The notes under the pieces were generated by a model. That model did not search any database. It saw only the letters and a program-made list of their open reading frames with translations, and was not told the origin of the DNA. From the NCBI RefSeq assembly GCF_900046455.1, contig NZ_FCOT01000010.1, forward strand, positions 248,001-312,000: a stretch of 64,000 nucleotides of DNA, written 5' to 3'. The stretch is from Cellulomonas timonensis (lineage in GTDB: Bacteria; Actinomycetota; Actinomycetes; Actinomycetales; Cellulomonadaceae). Position 1 is the first letter of the stretch. Each line of letters opens with the position of its first letter. Position numbers and translations under genes: made by a program. Shown here one piece after another: positions 45,941-54,826 of the stretch.

Positions 45941-47215
45941 ATGACGGTGACCGATTCGTCGTCCACGCTCGCAGGGCGCTCCCCCCTCGCGACGGCTCAT
46001 GCCCAGCTCTCGTCCGCCATTGAGATCCTGGGGTACGACGAGGGGCTGCACGCGATGCTCGCGACCCCCCGCCGGGAGATCACAGTGGCGATCCCGCTGC
46101 GCCGTGACGACGGCACGACGGAGCTGTTCACGGGCTACCGCGTGCAGCACAACATCACGCGCGGCCCGGGCAAGGGCGGGCTGCGGTACGCGCCGGGCGT
46201 CGACCCGGACGAGGTGCGCGCGCTCGCGATGTGGATGACGTGGAAGTGCGCCGTCGTCGACCTGCCCTACGGCGGCGCCAAGGGCGGGGTGACGATCGAC
46301 CCCCGGCAGTACTCCCAGGCCGAGCTCGAGCGGGTCACCCGCCGCTACACCAGCGAGATCATGCCGATGATCGGCCCCGAGCGGGACATCATGGCCCCCG
46401 ACATCGGCACCGACGAGCAGACGATGGCGTGGGTGATGGACACCTACTCGGTCAACAAGGGGTACACGATCCCCGCCGTGACGACGGGCAAGCCGGTGGC
46501 CATGGGCGGCTCCCTGGGGCGGGCCACCGCCACGTCGCGCGGTGTGGTGCACTCGGCGCGCGCGGCGCTGGCCGACGCCGGCGTCGACCTGCGGGATGTG
46601 AGCGTCGCGGTGCAGGGCTTCGGCAAGGTGGGCTCGCACGCGACCCGGTTCTTCGCCGACGCGGGCGCCCGCGTCATCGCCGTCTCCGACCAGTACGGCG
46701 GGGTGCAGGCCGCCGACGGGCTGGACGTCGCGGCGCTGACCGCCCACGTGACCGCCACCGGCTCCGTGGTGGGCTTCGCCGGCGGCGACCCCATCGACAA
46801 CGACGCGCTGCTGGCCCTCGACGTGGACGTGCTGGTGCCGGCCGCCGTGGAGGGCGTGCTGGACGAGGTCACCGCCCAGACCGTGAAGGCCCGCTGGGTG
46901 GTCGAGGGCGCCAACGGCCCCACCACCGGCGCCGGGGACCAGGTCCTCGCCGATCGCGGCATCGTGGTGGTGCCCGACATCCTCGCCAACGCGGGCGGCG
47001 TGGTCGTGTCCTACTTCGAGTGGGTGCAGGCGAACCAGACGTACTGGTGGACGGAGGCGGAGATCGAGGAGCGGCTCGAGCAGCGCATGCTGGCCTCCTA
47101 CGCGAACGTCGCGCAGGTGGCGCGCGCCGAGGGGCTGAGCCTGCGTGACGCGGCCCTGACCATCGGGGTGCGGCGCGTCGCCGAGGCGCACCAGATCCGC
47201 GGGCTGTACCCCTGA
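45941..47215 (+). CDS. gdhA: Glutamate dehydrogenase (Glu/Leu/Phe/Val family)
   Basis: A 424-aa enzyme interconverting glutamate and 2-oxoglutarate with ammonia. Substrate and catalytic motifs are VQHNITRGPGKGGLRYAPG, the catalytic Lys in VVDLPYGGAKGGV, and APDIGTDEQTMAWVMDTYS; the nucleotide-binding fold has VAVQGFGKVGSHATRFF. AGGAGG lies 9 nt before the ATG. It is a single-gene unit with its own terminator. With putA 3 kb away, proline carbon could pass to 2-oxoglutarate. Specificity for Glu over branched amino acids is the likeliest reading, not proven. Confidence 0.92.
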   Translation: MTVTDSSSTLAGRSPLATAHAQLSSAIEILGYDEGLHAMLATPRREITVAIPLRRDDGTTELFTGYRVQHNITRGPGKGGLRYAPGVDPDEVRALAMWMTWKCAVVDLPYGGAKGGVTIDPRQYSQAELERVTRRYTSEIMPMIGPERDIMAPDIGTDEQTMAWVMDTYSVNKGYTIPAVTTGKPVAMGGSLGRATATSRGVVHSARAALADAGVDLRDVSVAVQGFGKVGSHATRFFADAGARVIAVSDQYGGVQAADGLDVAALTAHVTATGSVVGFAGGDPIDNDALLALDVDVLVPAAVEGVLDEVTAQTVKARWVVEGANGPTTGAGDQVLADRGIVVVPDILANAGGVVVSYFEWVQANQTYWWTEAEIEERLEQRMLASYANVAQVARAEGLSLRDAALTIGVRRVAEAHQIRGLYP

Positions 47216-47230
47216 CGTCCGCCCGGGCCC

Positions 47231-47264
47231 GCGCCGACGGGAAGCAAGCGACTCCCGTCGGCGT
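47231..47264 (+). terminator. Terminator after gdhA
   Basis: A perfect 11-bp stem (CGCCGACGGGA and complement) with a 10-nt loop, 16 nt after the stop. Confidence 0.78.
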
Positions 47265-47392
47265 TGGCCCGGTGTGACCCAGCCCAGCCCCGCGCCCAGC
47301 CAGCCCAGCCCTTCTGCCGTATGCTGCCGCCACACTGCACGCTGCCCGATTTCTCTGATTTTCTTGAGCAGTCTGCCGCGCACCCAGAATCA

Positions 47393-47432
47393 CGCCCGCG
47401 TGAGGCTCGCGGCGGCCGCAGGTGTTTAAAAG
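47393..47432 (+). repeat. Element related to the insert at 28.9 kb
   Basis: The stretch ending GGTGTTTAAAAGGAGC resembles the minus-strand sequence of 28884-28925 (TGAGG, GGCGGC, GCA and GTTTAAAAGG shared in order). It ends at the start of a truncated gene. The rest of the 47265-47421 gap has no recognisable feature. Confidence 0.5.
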
Positions 47433-48393
47433 GAGCCGCCCCCGGCCCCGCCGTGCGGACGACCTCGGCTACCTGCGCTTCTGGGTGGCTGAGCACCACT
47501 CGATGCCCGCCGTCGCCTCCACCAGCCCCGCCGTGCTCATCAGCCATCTCGCCAGTGCCACCCGCCGGGTGCGCGTCGGCTCCGGCGGGGTGATGCTGCC
47601 CAACCACCCGTCGCTGGTGGTCGCCGAGCAGTTCGCGATGTTGGAGGCCCTGCACCCGGGCCGGATCGACCTGGGCATCGGGCGGGCGCCCGGCGCCGAT
47701 CCGATGACGGCGGCCGCGCTGCGGCGCACTGTCGAGGGGCTCGGCGCCGAGGACTTCCCCCGTGAGCTGATCGACCTGCTCGCGCTGCTCGACCACCCCG
47801 CAGGGCGGCGGTCCTCAGCGGCGCGACGCCTCATCGCCACCCCGGCCCAGGAGTCCACCCCGCAGGTGTGGCTGCTGGGGTCGAGCCTGTTCAGCGCGCA
47901 GCTCGCCGGTGAGCTGGGCCTGCCGTTCAGCTATGCGAGCCACTTCTCGACTGGGCGCACCCAGGAGGCCGCGGCCGCCTACCGGGCCGCGTTCCGCCCG
48001 TCGGAGGTCCTGGACGAGCCGCATCTGATGGTCTCGGCGTCGGTCATCATCGCCGACACCGAGGAGGAGGCCGCCCACCTGGCTGGGCCGAGCCGGGTCA
48101 TGGCGTTGAGCCTGCGCACCGGGCGGCTGGGGCCCGTGGTCTCGCCGGAGGACGCACAGGAGCTGCTGGCCGCGCTGGACCCGCAGGCGGCCCAGGACTT
48201 CTTCGCCCAGTCCCCCGGCACCCAGGTCGCCACGACCGCCGAGCGCGCAGTGGCGGAGCTGGAGGCGCTCGTCAGCCGCACTGGCGCCGACGAGCTGCTC
48301 GTCACCAGCACCACCCACGACGTGGCCACCCGGGTGCGCACGCTCGAGGCCCTGGCGGACGGGTGGGGCCTGCTGCCCGACCCGGCCGCCTGA
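47422..48393 (+). CDS. LLM-class flavin-dependent oxidoreductase, N-terminally truncated
   Basis: A bacterial-luciferase-like TIM-barrel flavoprotein family. Family motifs begin abruptly at RRADDLGYLRFWVAEHHSM and continue with RVRVGSGGVMLPNHPSLVVAEQFAML and IDLGIGRAPGADP. Relatives carry about 25-30 more residues (first strand and helix, SVLDxxPV-type) before this point; here they are replaced by a basic MFKRSRPRPR stretch read from GTG 47422. The upstream DNA holds an AT-richer element (GTTTAAAAGG). Loss of strand 1 should harm flavin or substrate binding, so this may be a pseudogene although the frame is open for 323 codons. Confidence 0.75.
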   Translation: MFKRSRPRPRRADDLGYLRFWVAEHHSMPAVASTSPAVLISHLASATRRVRVGSGGVMLPNHPSLVVAEQFAMLEALHPGRIDLGIGRAPGADPMTAAALRRTVEGLGAEDFPRELIDLLALLDHPAGRRSSAARRLIATPAQESTPQVWLLGSSLFSAQLAGELGLPFSYASHFSTGRTQEAAAAYRAAFRPSEVLDEPHLMVSASVIIADTEEEAAHLAGPSRVMALSLRTGRLGPVVSPEDAQELLAALDPQAAQDFFAQSPGTQVATTAERAVAELEALVSRTGADELLVTSTTHDVATRVRTLEALADGWGLLPDPAA

Positions 48394-48402
48394 GACGGCT
48401 CC

Positions 48403-49152
48403 TCAGGCCTCGCGCGGCTGCCGGTCGGCCCACTCGGCCAGGGTCACGCGGGGCCCGGTGTAGAACGGGACCTCCTCGCGCACATGCCGGCGCGCCTGCG
48501 TGGCGCGCAGCTCGCGCATGAGGTCCACGATGCGGTGCAGCTCGTCGGCCTCGAACGCCAGGATCCACTCGTAGTCGCCCAGGGCGAACGCGGCGAGCGT
48601 GTTCGCGCGCACATCCGCGTAGTCCTTGGCGGCGCGGCCGTGCTCGACGAGCATCTCGCGGCGCTCCGCGTCGGGCAGCACGTACCACTCGTAGGACCGC
48701 ACGAACGGGTACACGCACAGGTAGTCGCGCGCGGGCTCGCCGGCGAGGAACGCGGGGATGTGGCCGCGGTTGAACTCGGCGGGCCGGTGCAGGGCGGCGA
48801 CCGACCACACGGGCGCCACGTGGCGGCCGAGCGCGCTGGCCCGCAGCCGCTCATAGGCGCCCTGGACGGCCTCGATCGAGTCGCCGTGGAACCAGACCAT
48901 GAGGTCGGCGTCGGCGCGCAGGCCGGCGACGTCGTACCAGCCGCGGAGGACGAGGTCGCCGGGCGCCGTGCCGTCCCCCGTGATGGCCGACTCCGACTCG
49001 CGCACGAGTTGCGCGCGCTCCCTGTCGTCCTCGGGCAGCGCCTCCTCGAGTGCGAAGACCGAGAACATCGCGTAGCGGATCTCGGCGTTGACGGTCTCGG
49101 CGACCTCGGCGGAGTGGCCGCCCTCGGGGGCTCCTGCGTGTGCCGTGCTCAT
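48403..49152 (-). CDS. hemQ: Coproheme decarboxylase (HemQ, chlorite-dismutase family)
   Basis: A 249-aa enzyme doing the last step of the coproporphyrin-dependent haem pathway, converting iron-coproporphyrin III to haem b. Family motifs are [23 protein letters not shown], the tyrosine-rich [13 protein letters not shown] with the radical-site Tyr, and [12 protein letters not shown] followed by [17 protein letters not shown]. Its ATG overlaps the hemH stop (ATGA), so it is coupled to the ferrochelatase. Converges with the flavin oxidoreductase after 9 nt. Confidence 0.96.
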   Translation of the reverse strand: MSTAHAGAPEGGHSAEVAETVNAEIRYAMFSVFALEEALPEDDRERAQLVRESESAITGDGTAPGDLVLRGWYDVAGLRADADLMVWFHGDSIEAVQGAYERLRASALGRHVAPVWSVAALHRPAEFNRGHIPAFLAGEPARDYLCVYPFVRSYEWYVLPDAERREMLVEHGRAAKDYADVRANTLAAFALGDYEWILAFEADELHRIVDLMRELRATQARRHVREEVPFYTGPRVTLAEWADRQPREA

Positions 49153-50360
49153 GCGTGCTGCGCTCCTGTCGTCGAGTCCACCAGCGGGTCCTGGACCGGG
49201 TCCGATCCGCATGCCGCGGGGATCTTGCTGTCCTCGCCGGCGCGCATGCGGCAGCACCCGGGCCGGCACACATCCGGCCAGGCGCCGAGGCTACCCGCGA
49301 CGGCCCGCTCGACGTCCTCGCCGCGCTCCGCGGCCGCGCGCTCGAGCACCAGGTCCACGATGCCCTCGACGAACGGGCGGCGCGTCGACACGGTGCCGGC
49401 GCGCTCTGCGACGACGCCCAGCTCGCGGGCGGTGGCCAGCGCCTCGGTGTCGAGGTCGAACGCGACCTCCATGTGGTCGGAGACGAAGCCGATCGGCGAC
49501 AGCACGACGGCGCGCATGCCCCCGGCGGCCCGCTCGCTCAGCAGGTCGTTCACGTCGGGCTCGAGCCACGGCTGGCTGGGCGGGCCCGACCGCGAGCAGT
49601 ACGCGAGCGTCCACTCGACGTCCGCGTCGAGGCGCTCGCCGACCTGCGCGGCGACGAGCCCCGCGACGTCGAGGTGCTGCGCGCGGTAGCTGGGGGCCTG
49701 CGCGCCGGACCCCTCCTCCATCGCGTCCGGCACCGAGTGCGTGACGAACATCAGCGGGGCGCTGCTGGCCAGCGTCGCAACGTCGTCACCGGTGCGCTCA
49801 GCGAGCCGCTCATACGCCTCCACCACGGCGTCGGCGTTGGCCTGCACGAAGCCCGGGTGGTTGAAGTAGTGGCGCAGCTTGTCGACGACGATCCCGGCAC
49901 TGCCGTCGTCGCCGGTGGGGCTGGTCGCGCCCATCTCCACGAGGGTCGCGGCGAGGTTCTCCCGGTACTGGCGGCACCCCGAGTACGAGCCGTAGGCGCT
50001 GGTGACGATGGCCAGCACGCGCTTGGCGCCGCCCTCGCGCAGCCCGGTGAGCGCGTCGATCGTGTACGGCTCCCAGTTGCGGTTCCCCCAGGCCACGGGC
50101 AGGTCCACGCCACGGCGCTCGAGCTCGGCGCGCAGGGCCTCGACCAGCGCCAGGTTCTGCTCGTTGATGGGGCTGCGGCCGCCGAACTGGGCGTAGTGCT
50201 GGCCCACGACGGCCAGCCGCTCGTCGGGGATGTCCTTGCCGCGCGTGACGTTCCGCAGGAACGGCAGCACGTCCTCGGGGGCGTTCGGGCCGCCGAAGGA
50301 GTACAGCATCAGGGCGTCGTACGGCGCGGTGGAGGTCCGGGGCGAAGTCGTCGATTCCAC
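49149..50360 (-). CDS. hemH: Coproporphyrin ferrochelatase (CpfC/HemH)
   Basis: A 403-aa enzyme inserting Fe2+ into coproporphyrin III. Motifs: [38 protein letters not shown] (metal-site His) and [20 protein letters not shown]. The C-terminal CRPGCCRM and a later Cys resemble the [2Fe-2S] ligand set known in actinobacterial ferrochelatases. GTG at 50360 is the start. HemQ is translated from the overlapping downstream gene, and this pairing identifies the coproporphyrin branch over the classical protoporphyrin one. Confidence 0.95.
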   Translation of the reverse strand: MESTTSPRTSTAPYDALMLYSFGGPNAPEDVLPFLRNVTRGKDIPDERLAVVGQHYAQFGGRSPINEQNLALVEALRAELERRGVDLPVAWGNRNWEPYTIDALTGLREGGAKRVLAIVTSAYGSYSGCRQYRENLAATLVEMGATSPTGDDGSAGIVVDKLRHYFNHPGFVQANADAVVEAYERLAERTGDDVATLASSAPLMFVTHSVPDAMEEGSGAQAPSYRAQHLDVAGLVAAQVGERLDADVEWTLAYCSRSGPPSQPWLEPDVNDLLSERAAGGMRAVVLSPIGFVSDHMEVAFDLDTEALATARELGVVAERAGTVSTRRPFVEGIVDLVLERAAAERGEDVERAVAGSLGAWPDVCRPGCCRMRAGEDSKIPAACGSDPVQDPLVDSTTGAQHA

Positions 50361-50573
50361 CCATGCATCATGGCGCCGGGCTCTGCGAGGCCCGGCTCCC
50401 GAGGCCCCGGCGACCCACGTGACATTGTCGAGACAGGACGTCAGATCACGGGAACGGGCGCACGCGCGAACGTGTGATCCCCGGCCGCGGCGGGCCGCCC
50501 CGGATGCGCCGGCCCCCCGCTGCTCCTACCGTCGAGGGGTGGGTCGAGACGACGATCGAGGGAGCGCGGCACG

Positions 50574-51479
50574 GTGCACAGGATCGACCCCGGGTCACTT
50601 GTCGGGTGCGTGCTCGGGCACCGCTACCTCGTCGACGGCCCCCTCGGCCATGGCGGGATGGGCACGGTCTTCCGGGGCACCGACAGCCGCCTGACCCGGT
50701 CCGTGGCCATCAAGGTCTTCTCACTCGACGGTGTCGCACCGCGCGAGATCCGGCGTTACGCGGACGAGGCGCGCATGCTCGGCGCCCTCTCGCATCCGGG
50801 ACTGGTGGCCCTGCTCGATGTCGGCGCCGACCTCGGCCCGGCAAGCGAGCCGCTCGCGTTCCTGGTGATGGAGCTCGTCGAGGGCCGCACGCTGCGCGAG
50901 CACATCGACACCGGGCCGATGCCCCCCGCCGAGGTCGCGGACGTGGGCCGTCAGCTCGCCGAGGCGCTCAGGCACGCGCATGCGGTGGGTGTGGTGCATC
51001 GCGACCTCAAGCCCGCCAACGTGCTCGTCGCCCGCGAGGCCGTGCTCAGCGGGGACGCGGAGGCGCCGCGGACGTCCACGAAGCTGGCCGACTTCGGCAT
51101 CGCGCAGTCGATGGACGGCGAGTCCACGCCGGGCGCCGAGGGCGGCCCCACGTTCGGCACGGCCAGCTACCTCAGCCCCGAGCAGGCCCTCGGGCGACCA
51201 CTCGGCCCGCAGTCCGACGTCTACTCGCTGGGCCTGGTCCTGCTCGAGTGCCTCACCGGCCGCCGCGCCTACCCCGGCGAGGCGCTGGCCAGCTCGCTCG
51301 CACGGCTGCTCGACGCCCCCGAGGTGCCGGACACATTCGGTCCGGCCTGGGCCGCACTGCTGCGGTCCATGACCGCGGCGACGCCCGAGGAGCGCCCCAC
51401 GACCGACCAGGTCGCCGAGCAACTCCGCCGGCTACGGCGCCCCGCGATCTGGGACCGGGTGGCAGCCCAACTCGGCTGA
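50574..51479 (+). CDS. Soluble Ser/Thr protein kinase (PknB-like kinase domain only)
   Basis: A 301-aa Hanks-type kinase. Gly-loop LGHGGMGTVFRG (about 25-36), ATP-Lys in VAIKVF, catalytic VVHRDLKPANVL, the DFG segment LADFGIAQ, and the activation/P+1 segment FGTASYLSPEQALG. There is no membrane helix, PASTA repeat or other sensor domain, unlike PknA/PknB; the whole protein is catalytic domain. GTG at 50574 follows GGGAGC. It stands alone between hemH and a flavodoxin gene, so substrates cannot be inferred. Confidence 0.93.
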   Translation: MHRIDPGSLVGCVLGHRYLVDGPLGHGGMGTVFRGTDSRLTRSVAIKVFSLDGVAPREIRRYADEARMLGALSHPGLVALLDVGADLGPASEPLAFLVMELVEGRTLREHIDTGPMPPAEVADVGRQLAEALRHAHAVGVVHRDLKPANVLVAREAVLSGDAEAPRTSTKLADFGIAQSMDGESTPGAEGGPTFGTASYLSPEQALGRPLGPQSDVYSLGLVLLECLTGRRAYPGEALASSLARLLDAPEVPDTFGPAWAALLRSMTAATPEERPTTDQVAEQLRRLRRPAIWDRVAAQLG

Positions 51480-51502
51480 CGGCCGCGGCGTCGCGCCGCC
51501 GC

Positions 51503-52009
51503 TCAGGCGCGCGCGGGCGTCAGCACCGCGAGCTCCTCGGCGATCTGCGCCGCCCACGCCGCCACGGCGTCGAGGTCGCGGTGGTCCCCCTCGCGGGCAC
51601 GCGCTCCGGAGATCAGCGCCCGCTCGGCGAACGTGAGCTCGCTGCGGATCAGCCGACCGGCGAAGCTGCGGTGCGCGCGGGCGCCGAGGCTCTCGCGCAT
51701 CTGGTTCACCTCATGCGGCGAGTTCGCCGACGCGGCCGGCTGGGTGGCCAGCCCGGAGGACATCAGCCACACGGGCCGCTCGGCCAGGTCGTGCGCGCAC
51801 CGCTCGGCGAGCGCGCGGGCCGCCGGGAGCCAATGGGCGGTGTAGACGGCCGAGCCGAGCACCACCGCGTCGTAGTCGCGCACGTCCGTGACCTGCTCCG
51901 GGTCGAGCTCGTCGACCGCGTGGCCCGCCTCGTTGAGCACTCGCGCCACCACCGCGCCGATCTCACGCGTGGCTCCATGCCTGGACGCCACTGTCACCAA
52001 GATCCTCAT
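51503..52009 (-). CDS. Flavodoxin-domain protein
   Basis: A 168-aa FMN-binding fold. The phosphate-binding loop is VASRHGATREI, followed by the flavin-contact segments VVLGSAVYTAHW and LMSSGLATQPA. AGGAGG lies 8 nt before the ATG at 52009. The family includes menaquinone-dependent protoporphyrinogen oxidase HemG, and haem genes lie 1.1 kb away, but actinobacteria normally use HemY/CgoX and nothing here proves an oxidase role. A stand-alone electron carrier is equally possible. Confidence 0.85.
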   Translation of the reverse strand: MRILVTVASRHGATREIGAVVARVLNEAGHAVDELDPEQVTDVRDYDAVVLGSAVYTAHWLPAARALAERCAHDLAERPVWLMSSGLATQPAASANSPHEVNQMRESLGARAHRSFAGRLIRSELTFAERALISGARAREGDHRDLDAVAAWAAQIAEELAVLTPARA

Positions 52010-52256
52010 CGCGTGCACCTCCTGCTCGTCTGTGCCCTGCCCCCGCAGCCCGGCTCTGTGCAACATCGTCCGTCCCGACCAGCCGTCACACGTGGGCCGG
52101 AGGTCCCTGCGCACGTCAGACGCGCCCAGCGCGGGCCTGCGGCGTGGCGGGCAGGACCGGGAGGAAAGGGGCATGCTGAAGAGGCCCGCTGCCGCTCCTC
52201 CGGGTGCGTGCCTCCCCCGGCCGGACCGACCGGCGGACCGTCGTCCGGGAGCCCAC

Positions 52257-53150
52257 ATGAACCCTCGACCCACCGCCCTGTGGGGCATGGCCCTCGCGGT
52301 CCTGATGCTGCTGACCTCCTGTGTGACGAGCTTCGACGGCGCCGGGTCCGCCGCGATGCCCACGGTCAGCGGCGAGGTCGGCAGCCGCCCGGAGCTCGCC
52401 TTCCCCGGGTCGGCGCCGCCGCGGGGCTTCGCCACGAAGGTGGTGTCGCCGGGCATCGGCCACACGGTGGAGCCGACGGACCTGGTGCTGGTGCACTACC
52501 TGGCCCAGGTGTGGGACGGCGCGGAGCTCGACAGCTCCTTTGACGACGGGACGCCGATCGTGGCGTCGTTGCCGGGCCTGCCGCCGGGGTGGAGCGAGGC
52601 GTTGTCGGGGCTGCGCGTCGGGTCCAGGGTGCTGCTGTCGGTGCCCCCGGAGATCGGGTACGCCGCTCCCGGAGGCGCCGGCCAGCACGCCGAGTCGCAG
52701 GACGAGACGGTGGTGCTGGTGGTGGACGTCGTCGGCTCCTACGGCAGGTCGGCCAGCGGCCAGCCGGGCGCGTGGCCCGATCCCGTCGCGGCCGGCGCCG
52801 TGGCGCCCCGGGTGACCGGCGCGCTGGGCGGGCCGGCGAGCGTCGTGGTGCCGCCCGGCTCCCCTCCCCCCACCGAGGTCGTCACCACGGTGCTCGCGCG
52901 CGGCACGGGGCCGTCGGTGTCGCCGGGGCCGGTCATCGCGCAGTACGCGGCGGTCGACTGGAACGGGGTGAGCGCCGGGAGCTCGTGGGAGTCGGGCGCT
53001 CCGGAGCAGTTCCTGGTGTCCTCTGCCGACCGCGCCTTCGCCGGCCTGGCGGGCGTCCCGCTGGGCAGCAGGGTGCTGGTCCAGCTGCCCGGTGACGGCG
53101 GCGGCAGTCCGGCTGTGGCGATCGTGATGGACCTGGTCGGCCAGCCGTAG
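52257..53150 (+). CDS. Lipoprotein with two FKBP-type peptidyl-prolyl isomerase domains
   Basis: A 297-aa lipoprotein with lipobox LLTSC (acylated C22), acting outside the membrane on folding proteins. The first FKBP domain (about 75-165) has DLVLVHYLAQVWDG, LPPGWSEALSGLRVGSRVLL and VPPEIGYA. A second, more divergent one (about 205-295) has QYAAVDWNGV and FAGLAGVPLGSRVLVQLP and lacks the IGYG-type catalytic strand. ATG at 52257 has GGGAG upstream. It precedes the xylanase gene but has its own start signals. Confidence 0.88.
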   Translation: MNPRPTALWGMALAVLMLLTSCVTSFDGAGSAAMPTVSGEVGSRPELAFPGSAPPRGFATKVVSPGIGHTVEPTDLVLVHYLAQVWDGAELDSSFDDGTPIVASLPGLPPGWSEALSGLRVGSRVLLSVPPEIGYAAPGGAGQHAESQDETVVLVVDVVGSYGRSASGQPGAWPDPVAAGAVAPRVTGALGGPASVVVPPGSPPPTEVVTTVLARGTGPSVSPGPVIAQYAAVDWNGVSAGSSWESGAPEQFLVSSADRAFAGLAGVPLGSRVLVQLPGDGGGSPAVAIVMDLVGQP

Positions 53151-53155
53151 AGGTG

Positions 53156-53183
53156 TCGACATCGATATGGACAACGTTATGCA
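53156..53183 (+). promoter_or_regulatory. Xylanase promoter with LacI-family-like operator
   Basis: TCGACA (53156-53161) and TATGCA (53178-53183) make a plausible -35/-10 pair, 16 nt apart. Between and over the -10 lies TGGACAACGTTATGCA (53168-53183), a partial palindrome centred on AACGTT, as in many LacI-family operators but unlike the CebR-type sites at 34 kb. Confidence 0.45.
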
Positions 53184-53207
53184 AAACGATTCACCCCTGG
53201 TGTCCTC

Positions 53208-53242
53208 CTGGCGTGCACACAAGGCTGCACGGCGATCGCCAG
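53208..53242 (+). promoter_or_regulatory. Hairpin in the xylanase mRNA leader
   Basis: CTGGCG/CGCCAG outer and GTGCA/TGCAC inner stems, ending 8 nt before the GAGGAG ribosome-binding site. It parallels the leader hairpin of the mannanase gene. Confidence 0.4.
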
Positions 53243-53267
53243 ACCTCAACGAGGAGGACTCCCCGCC

Positions 53268-54719
53268 ATGACACCGACCCGCACCACACCTCGAGCACCC
53301 CGCGTGGCCGCCGCAGTGGCCACTGCGGCGCTCCTGATCGGCACCGCGTTCGCCCTGCCCTCCGTCGCCGCCACCACGCTCAAGTCGCTGGCCGACGCGA
53401 AGGGCAAGGACATCGGGTTCGCGCTGGACCCCAACCGGCTGAGCGAGTCGCAGTACAAGGCCATCGCCGACGCGGAGTTCAACCTCGTCGTCGCCGAGAA
53501 CGCGATGAAGTGGGACGCCACCGAGTCGAGCCAGGGCAACTTCACCTTCAGCGCCGCCGATCAGGTCGCGAACTACGCGCAGACCACGGGCAAGGAGCTG
53601 TATGGGCACACCCTCGTCTGGCACTCCCAACTGCCCGGCTGGGTGTCCAACCTGGGCACCGCCGCGCAACTCACGAGCGCGATGAACAACCACATCACCA
53701 CAGTCGCCAGCCGCTATCAGGGCAAGGTCACGTCGTGGGACGTGGTCAACGAGGCCTTCAACGACGACGGCTCGCGCCGGCAGTCCGTGTTCCAGCAGAA
53801 GCTCGGCGACGGCTACATCGAGACGGCGTTCCGCACCGCCCGCGCGGCGGACCCGGCCGCCAAGCTCTGCATCAACGACTACTCGACGGACGGCGTCAAC
53901 TCCAAGAGCACCGCGATCTACAACCTGGTGCGCGACTTCAAGGCGCGCGGCGTGCCGATCGACTGCGTCGGGTTCCAGGCCCACCTGATCGTCGGCCAGG
54001 TGCCGTCCACCATGCAGCAGAACCTGCAGCGCTTCGCCGACCTGGGCGTCGACGTGCGCATCACCGAGCTCGACATCCGCATGTCGACGCCGTCCGACTC
54101 CTCGAAGCTCGCCGCGCAGGCCGCCGACTACTCGCGCGTCTTCCAGATCTGCGGGGCGGTCAGCCGCTGCCAGGGCGTGACGCTGTGGGGCATCACCGAC
54201 AAGTACTCGTGGATCCCCGACGTCTTCCCCGGCGAGGGCGCCGCGCTGGTCTGGGACAACAACTACAACGCCAAGCCCGCGTACAACGCGATCGCCACGG
54301 CGCTGGGCGGGACCACGGGGACGCCCACCCCGACCGTCACTCCCACCGTGACGCCGACGGTCACACCGACCACGCCGCCCACGACCCCGCCCACCGGGAC
54401 GGGATCCTGCCGGGTGGCCTACTCGGTGAACCAGTGGAACACCGGCTTCACCGGCAACGTGACGGTGACCAACACCTCGAGCACACCGGTCAACGGCTGG
54501 ACGCTGGCGTGGTCCTTCTCGGGCGGCCAGTCGATCTCGCAGGCGTGGAGCTCGGTGACCACGCAGTCCGGGTCGCAGGTGACCGCGAAGAACGCCGCCT
54601 GGAACGCGTCGATCCCGTCGAACGGCAGCGTGCAGTTCGGCTTCAACGCCTCGCACACCGGGTCGAACCCGGCCCCGAGCGCGTTCACGCTCAACGGCGC
54701 GGCCTGCACCGTCGCCTGA
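53268..54719 (+). CDS. cex: Secreted GH10 endo-beta-1,4-xylanase with CBM2 (Cex-like)
   Basis: A 483-aa secreted xylanase/exoglycanase. Signal peptide to about residue 35 (PSVAA). The GH10 barrel (about 36-347) has acid/base E162 in SWDVVNEAF and nucleophile E267 in RITELDIRM, matching E127 and E233 of mature C. fimi Cex. A Pro-Thr linker (about 350-378, repeats of TPTV) joins a C-terminal CBM2 cellulose-binding domain starting at C381 and ending CTVA, with surface Trp in VNQWNTGF and NGWTLAW. GAGGAG precedes the ATG. A terminator follows at 54734. Strong overall resemblance to Cex supports the assignment. Confidence 0.96.
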   Translation: MTPTRTTPRAPRVAAAVATAALLIGTAFALPSVAATTLKSLADAKGKDIGFALDPNRLSESQYKAIADAEFNLVVAENAMKWDATESSQGNFTFSAADQVANYAQTTGKELYGHTLVWHSQLPGWVSNLGTAAQLTSAMNNHITTVASRYQGKVTSWDVVNEAFNDDGSRRQSVFQQKLGDGYIETAFRTARAADPAAKLCINDYSTDGVNSKSTAIYNLVRDFKARGVPIDCVGFQAHLIVGQVPSTMQQNLQRFADLGVDVRITELDIRMSTPSDSSKLAAQAADYSRVFQICGAVSRCQGVTLWGITDKYSWIPDVFPGEGAALVWDNNYNAKPAYNAIATALGGTTGTPTPTVTPTVTPTVTPTTPPTTPPTGTGSCRVAYSVNQWNTGFTGNVTVTNTSSTPVNGWTLAWSFSGGQSISQAWSSVTTQSGSQVTAKNAAWNASIPSNGSVQFGFNASHTGSNPAPSAFTLNGAACTVA

Positions 54720-54733
54720 GCGCATGCCGAGAT

Positions 54734-54766
54734 CGCCCGGGGCCCCCGTCATACGGGCCCCGGGCG
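54734..54766 (+). terminator. Terminator of the xylanase gene
   Basis: A perfect 12-bp stem (CGCCCGGGGCCC and complement) with a 9-nt loop, 14 nt after the stop. Confidence 0.82.
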
Positions 54767-54814
54767 GTCCCGCGTCCGGGGCGCCGTCCGTGCCCGGCGC
54801 GCAGTCGCACGTCG

Positions 54815-54820
54815 TACGCT
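54815..54820 (+). promoter_or_regulatory. -10 element of a leaderless promoter (NYN gene)
   Basis: TACGCT, then GTGCCG (6 nt), then the ATG at 54827. Confidence 0.55.
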
Positions 54821-54826
54821 GTGCCG

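Noticed and set aside
51503-52009. Assigning the flavodoxin gene as hemG
   Set aside because: Only the fold and distance to haem genes support it; actinobacteria of this type use a HemY/CgoX-type oxidase.
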